NCBI GenBank assembly: GCA_005888365.1
Contig: VAWZ01000105.1
Location: 1-32,375 of the forward strand
DNA length: 32,375 nt
Direction of reading: 5' to 3'
Source of the DNA: Actinomycetota bacterium
Lineage (GTDB): Bacteria; Actinomycetota; Thermoleophilia; Gaiellales; Gaiellaceae
Each line of letters starts with the position of its first letter. The first letter of the stretch is position 1. The position numbers and the translations under genes are program-made. Positions 23,919 to 31,746 of this stretch are shown here, piece after piece. Below the pieces are notes generated by a model that was not told where the DNA came from, ran no database searches, and saw nothing but the letters and a program-made list of their open reading frames with translations.

Positions 23919-23930
23919 GAACATATGTTC
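23919..23930. promoter_or_regulatory. LexA/SOS-type box GAACATATGTTC
   Basis: A perfect 12-bp palindrome GAAC-ATAT-GTTC, with a flanking C on the minus-strand 5' side (CGAACATATGTTC). It fits the Gram-positive LexA consensus CGAACRNRYGTTCG. It abuts the radical SAM -10 box and overlaps the expected -35 of the divergent metallo-hydrolase gene. LexA binding is inferred from sequence only. Confidence 0.75.
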
Positions 23931-23947
23931 GATCGCAAGGAGGCTTG

Positions 23948-23953
23948 TAGCGT
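23948..23953 (+). promoter_or_regulatory. -10 element TAGCGT of the metallo-hydrolase gene
   Basis: TAGCGT ends 8 nt before GTG 23962. A 17-bp spacer would put the -35 at about 23925-23930, inside the SOS box. Confidence 0.45.
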
Positions 23954-23961
23954 ACGGTGCC

Positions 23962-24900
23962 GTGCAGAACCGGCTTCCCAAAGGAGTGCGAAAGGTGACG
24001 CTGCCGCTGCCGATGCGGCCCGGGCACGTGCACGCCTACCTGCTCGACGGCGCGGACGGCTGGACGGTGGTGGACACGGGAGTCGGCATTCCCGAGGCGA
24101 GCGAGCTCTGGCGCGAGGAGCTCGAGCGCGCGGGCGGACGGGTCGCTCGGGTCTTCGTCACGCACTTCCATCCGGATCACGTCGGAGCGGCGGCCGACCT
24201 CCACGAGCTGACCGGGGCGCCTGTCTTCCAGGGCTCGCTCGACTACGCGCAGTGCGAGCTCGTGTGGGGGAATCCGACGTGGTCGGAGCGCCTCGTGGAC
24301 TGGTTCCGCCTGCACGGGGCGCCGGACGACGTCACGACCGAGCTCGTGGCGCAGGCGTCCGTCTACCGGCCGTTCATCCGCTATCAGCACGATCCGGTCC
24401 TCGTCGAGGCGGGCGAAGCGCTGGACGGCTGGGAGCTCGTTGCTGCAGCCGGTCACGCCGACGGTCAGCTCTGTCTCCTGAAGGACGGCGTCCTCGTCGC
24501 GGCCGACCACCTCCTGGGAAGGATCACCCCGACCGTGGGCCTCTGGCCGGCGAGCCGTCCGGATCCGCTCGGCGACTACCTCGCGGCGCTCGAGCGCACG
24601 ATCGAGCTCGCGCCGCGGATCGCGCTCCCGGGTCACGAGGCCCTGATCGAGGATCCGGTCCGGCGGGCGCGCGAGCTCCAGGAGCATCATCGTCTCCGTC
24701 TCGAGGAGACCGTCGCCGCGCTCGGGCCCGAGCCTCGCACCGGCTACGAGTTGTCGTTCCCGCTCTTCGGCGACGATCTGAAGCCTGCCGCCAGGAGGTT
24801 TGCGATCGCCGAGACGCTTTCACACGCGGAACGGCTCGTGCGGCTGGGAGCCGCCGCCCGCAACGAGGCCGACGGGGTCGTTACCTATACTGCGACCTGA
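23962..24900 (+). CDS. Metallo-beta-lactamase-fold hydrolase
   Basis: A hydrolase of the MBL superfamily (glyoxalase II-like branch) with unknown substrate. The N terminus gives GHVHAYLLDGADGWTVVDTGVG, then the metal motif VTHFHPDHVGAA (His68, His70, Asp72, His73). Further metal ligands are likely in AAGHADGQLCLL and in LPGHEALIEDP. The C-terminal about 90 residues are helical (RARELQEHHRLRLEETVAAL ... RFAIAETLSHAERLVRLGA), as in MBL proteins with a C-terminal winged-helix-like domain. Length 312 aa. No signal peptide, so cytoplasmic. It is divergent from the radical SAM gene across a 55-bp region with an SOS-type box, so the two may be co-regulated (inference). Confidence 0.9.
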   Translation: MQNRLPKGVRKVTLPLPMRPGHVHAYLLDGADGWTVVDTGVGIPEASELWREELERAGGRVARVFVTHFHPDHVGAAADLHELTGAPVFQGSLDYAQCELVWGNPTWSERLVDWFRLHGAPDDVTTELVAQASVYRPFIRYQHDPVLVEAGEALDGWELVAAAGHADGQLCLLKDGVLVAADHLLGRITPTVGLWPASRPDPLGDYLAALERTIELAPRIALPGHEALIEDPVRRARELQEHHRLRLEETVAALGPEPRTGYELSFPLFGDDLKPAARRFAIAETLSHAERLVRLGAAARNEADGVVTYTAT

Positions 24901-24937
24901 TTCGAGTGGGCGACGAGATCCCGCCAAGTACCGGCGC

Positions 24938-24968
24938 CCCGGCTGGGGCGTAACCGGCCTTTGTCGAT
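24938..24968 (+). terminator. GC-rich hairpin after the metallo-hydrolase gene
   Basis: cgcccc / ggggcg with a GGCT loop, extended by ccgg / ccgg across a taa bulge, followed by cctttgt. It lies in the 83-bp gap before the CBS/CorC gene. It is probably a terminator. I compared it with the fluoride riboswitch and rejected that identity. Confidence 0.4.
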
Positions 24969-24983
24969 GCATCCCTTGAGCGC

Positions 24984-26285
24984 GTGAGCGTCTTTCTCCG
25001 CATCGTCGTCATCCTGTTGTTGGTCCTCGGCAGCGCCTTCTTCGTCGCCGCCGAGTACGCGCTCGTCATCGGCCGCAGGTCGCGCTTGGAGGAGCGCTCC
25101 GAGCGGGGCGGGCGGGGTGCGCGCACCGCACTCCGCCTCATGGACGAGCCGGTCCGCTTCATCTCGAGCACGCAGCTGGGAATCACGGTGTTCGCCATCC
25201 TCATCGGCGCCGTGGGCGAGCCGCTGATCTCCGATCTGTTCGAGCCGCCCCTGTCCGCGGGCGTCAGCTTCGTCATCGCCTTCGCATTGCTCACCTACTT
25301 CTCGGTAGTTCTCGGAGAGCTCGTGCCGAAGGCGGTCGCGCTCCAGAAGGCGGAGGCGATCGCGGTCGTCCTCTCGGTCCCGCTCGATGTTCTCTCCCGC
25401 ATCGGCCACCCGCTCGTCTGGCTGCTCCAGGTGTCGGCGAACCTCGTGCTGCGGATCCTGAGAGTGAAGCCCGCGCCTGCAGGAATGGTCGCCTATACGC
25501 GCGAGGACATCCGTCAGAGCGTCGCGGCCGCAGAGGACGTCGGCGAGCTCCACCAGGCCGAGGAGGAGATGCTCTACAAGGTCTTCGACTTCGCGGCCAA
25601 GGAGGTCTCCGCGGTGATGGTGCCGCGACCCGAGGTGGTCGCGATCTCCATCGACATGCCACCCGAAGAGGCGCTCGGCACGGTGATCGACTCTCCGTTC
25701 ACACGCTATCCCGTGTTCCGCGACTCGCTGGACGAGATCGTCGGGGTGCTGCACGTCCGCGATCTGTTCGCCGCGATGCACGACCTCGGGATCGCGTCCA
25801 TACGGCTCGAGTCGATCATCCGCCCCGCCTATGCCGTCCCGGAGACGAAGGATCTCGGTGCGCTCCTGGCCGACTTCCGCCGCGAGAAGCAGCACATGGC
25901 GATCGTGGTCGACGAGTACGGGGCGATGGACGGAATCGTCACGCTCGAGGACGTCCTCGAGGAGATCGTGGGCGAGATCGAAGACGAGTTCGACCTGCCT
26001 GACACTTCCGTCGAGCGAGTCGACGAGAAACACGTCCGTATCGGCGGCACGTACACGATCGACGACTTCAACGAGGAGTTCGGGACCGACCTCGAGCAGG
26101 AGGACTTCCACACGATGGCCGGGCTCGTCTTCGGTGCCCTGGGCCGGGCCCCTGAGGTCGGCGACGAGGTCAGCGTGGACGGGCTCCGGCTCTCGGTGCT
26201 CGAGATCGAGGGCAACCGGATTCTTCGCCTCGAGGTCGAGTTCGGGGCGGAGGGAGAGCCAGCGGGCGCACCCGAGGCGGCCTAG
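24984..26285 (+). CDS. Hemolysin C/CorC-like CNNM-domain membrane protein (DUF21 + CBS pair)
   Basis: A membrane protein of the CNNM/MpfA/YfjD family, linked in other bacteria to Mg2+ or Co2+ efflux and ion homeostasis. The DUF21/CNNM region covers about residues 1-190 with hydrophobic segments (VFLRIVVILLLVLGSAFFVAAE, LGITVFAILIGAVGEP, SFVIAFALLTYFSVVLGELVPK). A CBS pair follows, about 205-330 (VMVPRPEVVAISIDMP ... HMAIVVDEYGAMDGIVTLEDVLEEIVGEIEDE). The CorC_HlyC domain follows, about 345-425 (RIGGTYTIDDFNEEFG ... GDEVSVDGLRLSVLEIEGNRI). Length 433 aa is typical. GTG 24984 starts with MSVFLRIVV; no leaderless -10 is evident here. Confidence 0.92.
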   Translation: MSVFLRIVVILLLVLGSAFFVAAEYALVIGRRSRLEERSERGGRGARTALRLMDEPVRFISSTQLGITVFAILIGAVGEPLISDLFEPPLSAGVSFVIAFALLTYFSVVLGELVPKAVALQKAEAIAVVLSVPLDVLSRIGHPLVWLLQVSANLVLRILRVKPAPAGMVAYTREDIRQSVAAAEDVGELHQAEEEMLYKVFDFAAKEVSAVMVPRPEVVAISIDMPPEEALGTVIDSPFTRYPVFRDSLDEIVGVLHVRDLFAAMHDLGIASIRLESIIRPAYAVPETKDLGALLADFRREKQHMAIVVDEYGAMDGIVTLEDVLEEIVGEIEDEFDLPDTSVERVDEKHVRIGGTYTIDDFNEEFGTDLEQEDFHTMAGLVFGALGRAPEVGDEVSVDGLRLSVLEIEGNRILRLEVEFGAEGEPAGAPEAA

Positions 26286-26303
26286 GGTCATGCAGCGGTT
26301 GAC

Positions 26304-26344
26304 GTGGCATCGAAGCCACCGCGGCCGCGCAGCGGCCGCGCTTT
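26304..26344 (+). terminator. Two adjacent hairpins after the CBS/CorC gene
   Basis: gtggc / gccac (26304-26319), then a 9-bp stem built on gcggccgc / gcggccgc with a GCA loop (26320-26340), followed by CTTT and AGGGATTTT. A likely terminator for the CBS/CorC gene. Confidence 0.6.
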
Positions 26345-26354
26345 AGGGATTTTC

Positions 26355-26382
26355 ACCGGAATCTGCGCGAGCAGATTCCGGT
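26355..26382. promoter_or_regulatory. Perfect 12-4-12 palindrome upstream of the MFS gene
   Basis: accggaatctgc and its exact complement are separated by gcga, a GNRA-type loop if transcribed. It ends 17 bp before the TAGCTT box, so it covers the expected -35 of the MFS gene. It could be a repressor operator or a second terminator hairpin, but no T tract follows on either strand. Confidence 0.55.
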
Positions 26383-26399
26383 CTTGCGCACGAGCCAGG

Positions 26400-26405
26400 T
26401 AGCTT
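26400..26405 (+). promoter_or_regulatory. -10 element TAGCTT of the MFS transporter gene
   Basis: TAGCTT ends 7 nt before GTG 26413, a leaderless arrangement. Confidence 0.5.
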
Positions 26406-26412
26406 CGGGCGC

Positions 26413-27651
26413 GTGCGGCTCGCGCCCGACTCACCCCTCCGTCATCGCGACTTCGCCCTGTTCTGGGCCACGATGCTGACCGGCAGCTTCGCGATGTCGA
26501 TGGTGACGGTCGCGATCGGCTGGCAGGTGTACGCCGTCCGCCAGAACCCCCTCGACCTCGGGCTCGTCGGTCTTGCGGAGTTCCTGCCACTTCCCTTGCT
26601 CGCACTACCGGCGGGAAACCTCGCCGACCGGCTGCCGCGCCGGGTCCTGTATGCGTTCATGATCACGACCGACGTCGTCGTCTCCGCGGGGTTGCTCGCG
26701 GTGACGATCGCCGGCGCAAACCACCTGTGGCCGTTCTTCGCGCTCGCGTTCCTGATGGGGATCGGCAGCTCGATCGGCGCGCCTGCGGGGCGCGCACTGA
26801 CGCCCTCTCTGGTTCCGCAAGAGATCTTGGTGAACGCGCTCGCGCAGCGCTCGGTCGCCTTCCAGCTCTCGATGGTGGCCGGGCCCGCAGTCGGAGGCCT
26901 TCTCTTCGCGCTCCGCGCCGAGCTTGTCTACGTCGTCGCGATGATCCTCTCGCTCGTCGCCTTCGCCTGCGTGCTCGCGTTGCGCGGTGGACGGGAGAGC
27001 GCGACCGCGGGCGCCGAGGGGCTGTACGACGTGCTCGCGGGCGTGAGGCTGATCCGTCGGACGAAGGTCCTGCTCGGGGCGATCTCGCTCGACCTCTTTG
27101 CCGTGCTCTTCGGTGGCGCGGTCGCGCTCCTCCCCGTGTTCGCGAAGGAGGTGCTCCACGTCGGCCCCGCGGGACTCGGTTTGCTGCGAAGCGCTCCGGC
27201 CCTGGGATCGTTCGTCGCGTCGCTCATGATCGCGCGTCGGCCGGTACGGCAGAGAGCGGGGCGGACGATGTTCGCCGTCGTTGCGCTCTTCGGGGCGAGC
27301 GTGGTCGTATTCGGCCTCTCACAGGTGATGTGGCTCTCGCTGCTCGCGCTGGCCGTAGGGGGAGCGTTCGACCTCGTCAGCGTCGTCCTGCGCTCGACCA
27401 TCCTCCCGCTCGTCACCCCGGACAACCTCAGAGGCAGGGTGAACGCGGTCGAGATGGTGTTCATCAGCGCCTCGAACGAGCTCGGCGCGTTCGAGTCCGG
27501 GGTCGCGGCTGCTCTCATCGGCGCCGTTCCCGCCGTCGTCCTGGGAGGGATCGCGACGATCGCGATCGCCGGGATCTGGTGGAGGCTCTTCCCGGCGCTC
27601 GCGCAGGTCGATCGCCTCGACGAGCTGCGGCCCGTCGCGGTCGAGAGCTGA
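26413..27651 (+). CDS. MFS transporter, EntS-like exporter family (12 TM)
   Basis: A secondary transporter of the major facilitator superfamily, closest in style to the EntS/MFS_3 exporters of siderophores or drugs; the substrate is unknown. It starts LAPDSPLRHRDFALFWATMLTGSFAMSM, typical of the group. About 11-12 hydrophobic segments follow, with the loop motif GNLADRLPRRVLYAF between TM2 and TM3. Mid-protein there is a cytoplasmic stretch (RGGRESATAGAEGLYDVLAGVRLIRRTKVLLG). A conserved late motif is TPDNLRGRVNAVEMVFISASNELGAFESG. Length 412 aa is normal. GTG 26413 follows TAGCTT, and a perfect palindrome over the -35 region suggests control by a dedicated regulator, none of which is adjacent. 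Confidence 0.92.
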   Translation: MRLAPDSPLRHRDFALFWATMLTGSFAMSMVTVAIGWQVYAVRQNPLDLGLVGLAEFLPLPLLALPAGNLADRLPRRVLYAFMITTDVVVSAGLLAVTIAGANHLWPFFALAFLMGIGSSIGAPAGRALTPSLVPQEILVNALAQRSVAFQLSMVAGPAVGGLLFALRAELVYVVAMILSLVAFACVLALRGGRESATAGAEGLYDVLAGVRLIRRTKVLLGAISLDLFAVLFGGAVALLPVFAKEVLHVGPAGLGLLRSAPALGSFVASLMIARRPVRQRAGRTMFAVVALFGASVVVFGLSQVMWLSLLALAVGGAFDLVSVVLRSTILPLVTPDNLRGRVNAVEMVFISASNELGAFESGVAAALIGAVPAVVLGGIATIAIAGIWWRLFPALAQVDRLDELRPVAVES

Positions 27652-27668
27652 ACGTCCTCCCTGCGTCC

Positions 27669-27674
27669 TACTCT
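27669..27674 (+). promoter_or_regulatory. Possible -10 element TACTCT of the DUF1003 gene
   Basis: TACTCT ends 10 nt before ATG 27685. This is the widest spacing of the set, so it is a weaker case for leaderless initiation. Confidence 0.3.
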
Positions 27675-27684
27675 GCTCCTGCCG

Positions 27685-28167
27685 ATGGCGACGCAGCAGG
27701 CCGGAGAGCGCCACTTCAGCCCCTTCGGACCCGACGAGTTCGGCCGCCGAGCGGAAGGCGCGGCGCGCTTCTTCGGCACGCCGCAGTACATCCTCGGCCA
27801 GAGCGTCGTCGTGGTGTTCTGGATCATCCTGAACTCGGTCGCGCTGATCCAGCACTGGGACCCGTATCCGTTCATCCTCCTGAATCTCGCCTTCTCTACC
27901 CAGGCGGCGTACGCGGCGCCGCTGATCCTGCTCGCGCAGACACGGCAGGCCGACCGCGACAAGGTCGCCGCTCAGGTCATGGAGCACCATCGCGACGAGC
28001 TCGCGACTCGCTCGGACGAGCATCAACAGGCGATCGCGAAGTCGGCGACCGAGCTGAAGGAGCTGCTCGAAGCGAACACGACGCTGACGCGCCAGGACAA
28101 GGAGCTGACCGAGCAGGTCGCGAAGCTGACGTGGGAGATCCACTCCCGGCTCGGGCCGGCGACGTGA
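27685..28167 (+). CDS. DUF1003 family membrane protein
   Basis: A small membrane protein with the DUF1003 signature; the molecular function is not known. Two transmembrane helices are visible: ILGQSVVVVFWIILNSVALI and the segment around YPFILLNLAFSTQAAYAAPLILLAQ, which carries the family motif. It continues TRQADRDKVAAQ, then a C-terminal coiled coil (ELKELLEANTTLTRQDKELTEQVAKLTWEI). Length 160 aa is typical. It follows the MFS gene by 33 bp in the same direction and is convergent with glcF. The two genes abut with stop codons back to back (TGATCA) and no intergenic bases. Confidence 0.9.
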   Translation: MATQQAGERHFSPFGPDEFGRRAEGAARFFGTPQYILGQSVVVVFWIILNSVALIQHWDPYPFILLNLAFSTQAAYAAPLILLAQTRQADRDKVAAQVMEHHRDELATRSDEHQQAIAKSATELKELLEANTTLTRQDKELTEQVAKLTWEIHSRLGPAT

Positions 28168-29388
28168 TCAGCGACGTGCGGTCGTCCGCAGCTTTCCCGC
28201 CGCCACGCCCCTGATCGAGGCGTCGACGAGCTCGATCGGGTGAAGTGCCGGCAAGGGCTGCTTCGCGCGCCGGAGCGCGGCCGAGATCTGGACGAGGCAT
28301 CCCGGATTGGCGCTCGCGAATGCCTGTGCCCCGGTGGCGAGCACGTGGCCGGCCTTGCGGTCTCCGAGCGCCCGTGCCGCCTCCGGCTGCACGAGGTTGT
28401 AGATCCCGGCCGAGCCGCAGCAGAGCTCCTGCTCAGCCGGCTCGACGAGCTCGAGCTCGGGGACGCGGCCGAGTGAGACGCTCGCAGCGAGCGGGAGCGC
28501 CTGTGCGTGCCGGAGGTGGCACGAGTCCTGCAGCGCCACCGTAAGCGGCAGCGGATTCCTGCGTGCGCGCGGAGCGACGTCCGCGAGGAACTCACCGACG
28601 TCCCGCACCTTCGCCGAGAACGCGGCCGCCCGCTCGTCCTCGAGCAGCCATCCGAGCTCCTTCAGGTGCGAGCCGCAGCCCGCCGCGTTGACGACGATCA
28701 CATCCAGGCCTTCGAGCGCAGCGACGAGTCGGCGCGCGAACGCCTTTCCCTCTTCGAGACGACCCGCGTGGACGGAGAGAGCTCCGCAGCACCCTTGCGG
28801 TGGCGCGACCACCTCGAAGCCGTCGGCTGCGAGGACGCGTGCGGTCGCCTGGTTGACGTCCTGGAATGCGGCGCGCTGCACACAGCCGGTGAGCAGGCCG
28901 ACTCGCCCGCGAGGCTCACCGCTCGCCGCAGTAAACGTGGGAATCTCGCCGTGCGGCTTCCAGCGGGGAGCGACCTCGACCAGAGGACGGAGCTCTCGCG
29001 GCACCGGCAGCACGCGCCCGAGCGGAGCGAGCTGCAAGGCGGCTCGCATCCGGCCCGGATACGGGAGCACTCGGAAGAGCAGCCAGCGCAGCAGCGCCTC
29101 GCCGAAAGGCCGCTCGTATTCGGCTTCGACCGCGGCCCGGGTCGACTCGATGAGTCGGTCGTAGCGGACTCCCGAGGGACACGAGCTGACGCACGCCATG
29201 CATCCGAGGCAGCGGTCGAAGTGCTGAGCGACCGTGTCGTTGAGGGTCACGGTTCCGTCGAGCCGCGCGTCCATGAGGTGGATCCGGCCGCGAGGCGAAT
29301 CCATCTCCTCGTGCCAGAGGACGAACGTCGGGCACGTGGGGAGGCAGAAGCCGCAGTGGACGCAGTCCGCCGTGAGCTCCCGGATCAT
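28168..29388 (-). CDS. glcF: Glycolate oxidase iron-sulfur subunit GlcF-like
   Basis: The Fe-S subunit of a three-part (GlcDEF-type) 2-hydroxyacid oxidase that passes electrons toward quinone. Two 4Fe-4S motifs lie at the N terminus: CVHCGFCLPTCP (Cys9, 12, 15, 19) and CLGCMACVSSCPSG (Cys60, 63, 66, 70). Two CCG domains follow, with PPQGCCGALSVHAGR and EQELCCGSAGIYNL, plus NAAGCGSHLKELG and QDSCHLRHAQ. The 406-aa length is typical. ATG 29388 overlaps the GlcE stop (ATGA). A longer open frame upstream is a shadow of the GlcE gene. It is the last gene of the minus-strand operon; the physiological substrate may be glycolate or lactate. Confidence 0.93.
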   Translation of the reverse strand: MIRELTADCVHCGFCLPTCPTFVLWHEEMDSPRGRIHLMDARLDGTVTLNDTVAQHFDRCLGCMACVSSCPSGVRYDRLIESTRAAVEAEYERPFGEALLRWLLFRVLPYPGRMRAALQLAPLGRVLPVPRELRPLVEVAPRWKPHGEIPTFTAASGEPRGRVGLLTGCVQRAAFQDVNQATARVLAADGFEVVAPPQGCCGALSVHAGRLEEGKAFARRLVAALEGLDVIVVNAAGCGSHLKELGWLLEDERAAAFSAKVRDVGEFLADVAPRARRNPLPLTVALQDSCHLRHAQALPLAASVSLGRVPELELVEPAEQELCCGSAGIYNLVQPEAARALGDRKAGHVLATGAQAFASANPGCLVQISAALRRAKQPLPALHPIELVDASIRGVAAGKLRTTARR

Positions 29389-30317
29389 GCGGCCGGCACT
29401 CCCGAAAACACTCCCCTGGGATCGAGCTGCTCGCGGATCGCCCGTTCGAGGCGGCGAACCTCCGGCGCGGTGTCGTCCGGTGCTGTGACGGGCAGGTAGG
29501 CAACCCCCGCAGCCGGACGGATCACCGCCTCGGCGATCAAGGGTAGCGCGCGCCCGAGGTCTCCCGGAGCGAAGCGAATCCGGCCGAGCGAGGCGCCCTG
29601 CCGCTTCCTGGACTCGTCCCAAATGGGCTCCTCGTGACGTATCGTCACAAGGCCCTCGTTGCTCTCTGCCAGTCGCTGGGCAGCCGCGATCTGTTCGTCG
29701 ACCGCACTCGGCGAGCCCTCGAAGAGCACTCCGACACGTCCGGGATGGAGCACGTCGAGCGCGCTCGGCTGCAGCTGCGAGTGGAGGAGCGAAGCGACTG
29801 TCGGGACGACGTCCTTGCCCTCGAAGACGAGTGTCTCCGCAGAGCGCGGGATCGGATGCAGACGGAAGGAGACACGCCCGATGAGCGCCAGCCGGCCGTT
29901 CGAGCCGCAGACGAGGCGCGCCAGGTCGTAGCCGGCGACGTTCTTCACGACCTTGCCTCCTGCGTTCGCGATCGTCCCGTCCGCGAGCACGAGCGTGACT
30001 CCGAGCACGAGATCGCGGGCGGCACCGAAACGGTGCCGCAGCGGTCCGGAGAGGTTTCCGGCGAGCACCGCTCCGACGGTCGGGTCCCCGGGCGGGTCGA
30101 GGGAGAGACGCTGACCGTGCCGACCGAGCTCGTCGTTGAGCGCCGACAGTCGGATCCCCGCCTCGACCGTGCACGTGAGATCGCCGGCCTCGTGCTCGAG
30201 AACGCGGCCGAGCCCTTCCGTCGTCAAATCCTTGCCGATGAGCAGACGCCGGCCTGCGGCGTGTGCCTCTGCGAGGAGCTCGGACGCCTCTCGCAGGCTA
30301 GAGACGCTCGGCAACAC
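29385..30317 (-). CDS. glcE: Glycolate oxidase FAD-binding subunit GlcE-like
   Basis: The second flavin-binding subunit of the GlcDEF complex. The FAD_binding_4 (PCMH) fold is seen from about residue 20 to 160: LLIGKDLTTEGLGRVLEHEAGDLTCTVEAGIRLSALNDEL, DPPGDPTVGAVLAGNLSGPLRHRFGAARDLVLGVTLVLADG, and NAGGKVVKNVAGYDLARLVCGSNGRLALI. These match GlcE rather than GlcD. The 310-aa length is somewhat shorter than the usual about 350, mainly in the C-terminal half. The GTG start lies 20 bases inside the end of glcD and the stop overlaps the glcF start, so expression is tightly coupled. Confidence 0.9.
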   Translation of the reverse strand: MLPSVSSLREASELLAEAHAAGRRLLIGKDLTTEGLGRVLEHEAGDLTCTVEAGIRLSALNDELGRHGQRLSLDPPGDPTVGAVLAGNLSGPLRHRFGAARDLVLGVTLVLADGTIANAGGKVVKNVAGYDLARLVCGSNGRLALIGRVSFRLHPIPRSAETLVFEGKDVVPTVASLLHSQLQPSALDVLHPGRVGVLFEGSPSAVDEQIAAAQRLAESNEGLVTIRHEEPIWDESRKRQGASLGRIRFAPGDLGRALPLIAEAVIRPAAGVAYLPVTAPDDTAPEVRRLERAIREQLDPRGVFSGVPAA

Positions 30318-31746
30318 CGACTCTCTCGAGCGGATGGACGCGATACGGGCCCGGTACCTCGCCGCACAAACGCGGGGTCGGGATCACCTTTCCCGGATTG
30401 CAGATCCCGTCCGGGTCGAAGGCTCGACGGACCCGAACGAAGGTCTCGAGATCGCGCTCCGAGAACATGCGCGGCATCGAGCACGCCTTGTCCATTCCGA
30501 CGCCGTGCTCGCCCGTGAGCGAGCCGCCCACCTCGAGACACGCGTCGAGGATCGCCTCGGCCAGCTCGCGGGCGCGCTCCGACTCGCCTTGGGCCGCGTC
30601 GTACAGCACGAGCGGGTGCAGGTTCCCGTCCCCGGCATGGAAGACGTTCCCGACCCGCAGCCCGTGCGTCTCCGAGAGCTCCTCGATTCGGCGGAGGACG
30701 TCCGGCAAGCGCGTCCGCGGGACGACTCCGTCCTGCACGTAGTAGTCGGTTGCGACCCGACCCATCGCGGCGAAGGCGGACTTGCGTCCTTTCCAGAGAA
30801 GCGCGCGCGACGTCTCGTCCGTGGCCGCGCGGATCTCGAACGACCCGCACTCGCGACAGATCCGCTCGATCTCGACGGCGTCTTCGTCGACCTGTGCAGC
30901 GACGCCTTCGAGCTCGACGAGGAGCACAGCGCCTGCGCCAGGTGGGTAGCCGGGGGCGACTGCCTTCTCGGCGGCCTCGATCGTCAGCCGGTCCATCATC
31001 TCGATGGCGGCCGGCATGATCCCGGCGGCCACGATCTCCGAGACGGCGGCTCCGGCGGCGTCGGTCGATTCGAACCCCGCGAGCAATGTGCGAACCGTCT
31101 CGGGCAGGCGGACGATCCGGAGCGTGATCCGCGTGACGATGCCGAGCGTTCCCTCGGAGCCTACGACGAGCCCGAGGAGGTCGGGGCCCTCGGGATCGAG
31201 CGCCTTCCCTCCGAGCTCGACGGCCTCGCCGTCCGGAAGGACGAGCGTGAGCGCGGTCACGTGGTGAACCGTGAATCCGTGCTTCAGGCAGTGGGCCCCG
31301 CCCGAGTTCTCGGCGACGTTCCCGCCGATCGTGCACACCTGCTGGCTCGACGGGTCCGGCGCGTAGAAGAAGCCCGCGTCCGAGACCGCCCCGGTCACGT
31401 CGAGGTTCGCGACTCCCGGCTCGACGACGACGCGTTGGCTCTCGAGGTCGACCTCGAGAATCCGGTTCATGCGAGCGAGGGAGACGACGACTCCTCCGGC
31501 GACCGGTGTAGCCCCGCCGGAGAGCCCCGTTCCCGCGCCTCGGGCGACGAACGGGATGCGCTCCCGGTGACAGGCACGTACGACTGCCTGGACCTCCTCG
31601 GTCGAGTCCGGGAGGACGACGAGCTCCGGGATCGCGCGGTGTCCGGTCAGCCCGTCGCATTCGTAGACTCGCAGCTGCTCCGGCTCGGTGATGACGTGCC
31701 AGGGGCCTACCGCCCGCTGAAGCTCGGTGAGCAGCGCCTCGTTCAC
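30298..31746 (-). CDS. glcD: Glycolate/lactate oxidase FAD subunit GlcD-like
   Basis: The catalytic flavoprotein of a GlcDEF-type oxidase converting a 2-hydroxyacid (glycolate, D-lactate) to the 2-oxoacid. The FAD_binding_4 domain includes PELVVLPDSTEEVQAVVRACH, PFVARGAGTGLSGGATPV, VVEPGVANLDVTGAVSDAG, APDPSSQQVCTIGGNVAENSGG and LDPEGPDLLGLVVGSEGTLGIVTRITLR. The FAD-oxidase C domain follows, with VFHAGDGNLHPLVLYD (His-containing active-site strand), LTGEHGVGMDK, and the closing FDPDGICNPGKVIP. Length 482 aa is normal. GTG 31746 overlaps the stop of the SnoaL-like gene (GTGA). Substrate preference cannot be told from sequence alone. Confidence 0.94.
   Translation of the reverse strand: MNEALLTELQRAVGPWHVITEPEQLRVYECDGLTGHRAIPELVVLPDSTEEVQAVVRACHRERIPFVARGAGTGLSGGATPVAGGVVVSLARMNRILEVDLESQRVVVEPGVANLDVTGAVSDAGFFYAPDPSSQQVCTIGGNVAENSGGAHCLKHGFTVHHVTALTLVLPDGEAVELGGKALDPEGPDLLGLVVGSEGTLGIVTRITLRIVRLPETVRTLLAGFESTDAAGAAVSEIVAAGIMPAAIEMMDRLTIEAAEKAVAPGYPPGAGAVLLVELEGVAAQVDEDAVEIERICRECGSFEIRAATDETSRALLWKGRKSAFAAMGRVATDYYVQDGVVPRTRLPDVLRRIEELSETHGLRVGNVFHAGDGNLHPLVLYDAAQGESERARELAEAILDACLEVGGSLTGEHGVGMDKACSMPRMFSERDLETFVRVRRAFDPDGICNPGKVIPTPRLCGEVPGPYRVHPLERVGVAERL

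Noticed and set aside
23320-24690. 456-codon minus-strand open frame spanning the metallo-hydrolase and radical SAM genes
   Set aside because: It overlaps two confidently identified genes in other frames and is rich in Arg/Pro without motifs.
24905-24970. Fluoride-riboswitch-like stretch (gggcgacgagatcccgcc followed by a GC-rich hairpin) before the CBS/CorC gene
   Set aside because: The 5' part resembles the conserved start of that class, but the pairing partner and the conserved 3' GCUGAUG segment are missing, so the overall fold does not close.
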